A stretch of 64,000 nt of DNA from Woeseiaceae bacterium. GTDB lineage: Bacteria > Pseudomonadota > Gammaproteobacteria > Steroidobacterales > Woeseiaceae. The position numbers were made by a program, and so were the translations under genes. Location: the NCBI GenBank assembly GCA_028277185.1, contig JANQGQ010000022.1:154680-218679 (forward strand). The letters run 5' to 3'. The notes under the pieces were generated by a model. The model was not told the DNA's origin. It saw only the letters and a list, made by a program, of their open reading frames with translations, and did no database searches. Positions 63,499 to 64,000 of the stretch are shown here, one piece after another (the first letter of the stretch is position 1; each line of letters starts with the position of its first letter).

Positions 63499-63842
63499 GA
63501 CCCCGGAGCCCGTTCGGCCTCGTTGGCGCAATCGATACATCGCTCGGCGTAGGGCGCAGCGGCGAGTCGCTCGGAGGCGATCGGATCGCCGCAATCCAGA
63601 CAGACCCCGAAATCGCCGGCATCGATCCGCAGAAGCGCTGCCGATATCCGGGCGAGTTCGGCGGTCGCCTCGTTCCCCAGAGCGTCGACTACTTCCTGAT
63701 TTTCGAGCTCACGCGCCATTTCGGCGGAATCGGCATCGAATCCTCGCCGGACGTTGGCCTTGATTCGCTCGAGCCGGTCCTCGAGCACGCGTTTCTGCGC
63801 CTCGAGTTCCGCGCGTAGTGTCGCGACCGTATCATCCGGCAT
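63495..63842 (-). CDS. DksA/TraR-family zinc-finger protein
   Basis: 115 residues from ATG at 63842 (a GGGGG run 5 nt upstream supports it; the frame extends to 63878). An N-terminal coiled coil (LRAELEAQKRVLEDRLERIKANVRRGF) is followed by the C4 zinc finger CLDCGDPIASERLAAAPYAERCIDC. Such short DksA/TraR relatives bind RNA polymerase near the secondary channel; this one is nearer the YbiI/TraR type than DksA itself (it lacks the usual DxxDxA tip as read here). Convergent with the FixJ-type gene. Confidence 0.9.
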   Translation of the reverse strand: MPDDTVATLRAELEAQKRVLEDRLERIKANVRRGFDADSAEMARELENQEVVDALGNEATAELARISAALLRIDAGDFGVCLDCGDPIASERLAAAPYAERCIDCANEAERAPGS

Positions 63843-64000
63843 GAACGCCCCCATTGCGGTTCCGTCCAGACTGCACAATAGATCTGCACGGAGCGCCCCG
63901 GAATCCGTAGATCCCCGTAATGCCCGCTACGTACAAACCGAGGGTTCCTAGGGAACTCGCCTGATATGGCGGCTCCGGGTCCGGGCCTATTCTTGCTTGC

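Noticed and set aside
1..64000. tRNA, rRNA, CRISPR, insertion sequence or prophage
   Set aside because: No regularly spaced repeats, transposase, integrase or RNA gene pattern was recognised on reading; a dedicated tRNAscan or Rfam search was not possible.

Overview
The window is a GC-rich, densely packed stretch of bacterial chromosome. It reads as a gammaproteobacterium: NAD-type glutamate dehydrogenase of about 1,600 residues, GlnRS, E. coli-type QueF, ZapE, FecI/FecR with TonB receptors, and a spuABC-like polyamine cluster. A marine or soil relative of the Woeseia/Chromatiales/Steroidobacter groups would fit, but the genus is a guess. No rRNA, tRNA, CRISPR array, prophage or insertion sequence was found. 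About 50 protein genes cover nearly the whole window; most antisense open frames are high-GC shadows.

Layout. 1-3.5 kb: FecI sigma factor, FecR anti-sigma and an STN-domain TonB receptor running off the left edge; the receptor is visibly lower in GC than its regulators. 3.8-5.9 kb: a DUF222-HNH protein and a PIN/RHH toxin-antitoxin pair with a palindromic operator. 5.9-18.8 kb: HAD phosphatase, ETF-ubiquinone oxidoreductase, ZapE, MarR, tryptophan dioxygenase, NAD-GDH, GpmA, gamma carbonic anhydrase, TesB and a degenerate SDR. 19-22.3 kb: second TonB receptor and a MaoC hydratase, convergent on a strong hairpin. 22.4-25.8 kb: molybdenum cofactor genes moaA-moaC-mobA-moaD-moaE with mocA convergent. 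25.9-32.8 kb: paired acyl-CoA dehydrogenases, SAM hydrolase, and divergent glnS and thrS.

33.0-35.8 kb holds the most unusual gene: a single protein with two degenerate response-regulator receiver domains, a transmembrane helix, periplasmic repeats, a coiled coil and a C-terminal TonB domain. 35.9-38 kb: TetR, XdhC, thioredoxin. 38-47 kb: agmatinase, SpuC-type aminotransferase, two glutamine-synthetase-like ligases and a PuuD/SpuA hydrolase in the spuI/spuABC arrangement, followed by an MFS carrier and gamma-glutamyltransferase. 47-50.7 kb: phosphate transporter Pit with its DUF47 partner, EVE protein, alpha/beta hydrolase.

50.7-57.2 kb is a compact cyanophycin operon: isoaspartyl dipeptidase, cyanophycinase, cyanophycin synthetase and a Mur-ligase-only relative of the synthetase. 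It could make, depolymerise and fully hydrolyse the Asp-Arg storage polymer, and the agmatinase/polyamine genes 10 kb away fit an arginine-nitrogen theme. 57.3-64 kb: QueF, a RibA-type GTP cyclohydrolase II, a TetR-HlyD-ABC efflux operon with two palindromic operators, a FixJ-type response regulator and a DksA/TraR-type zinc-finger protein.
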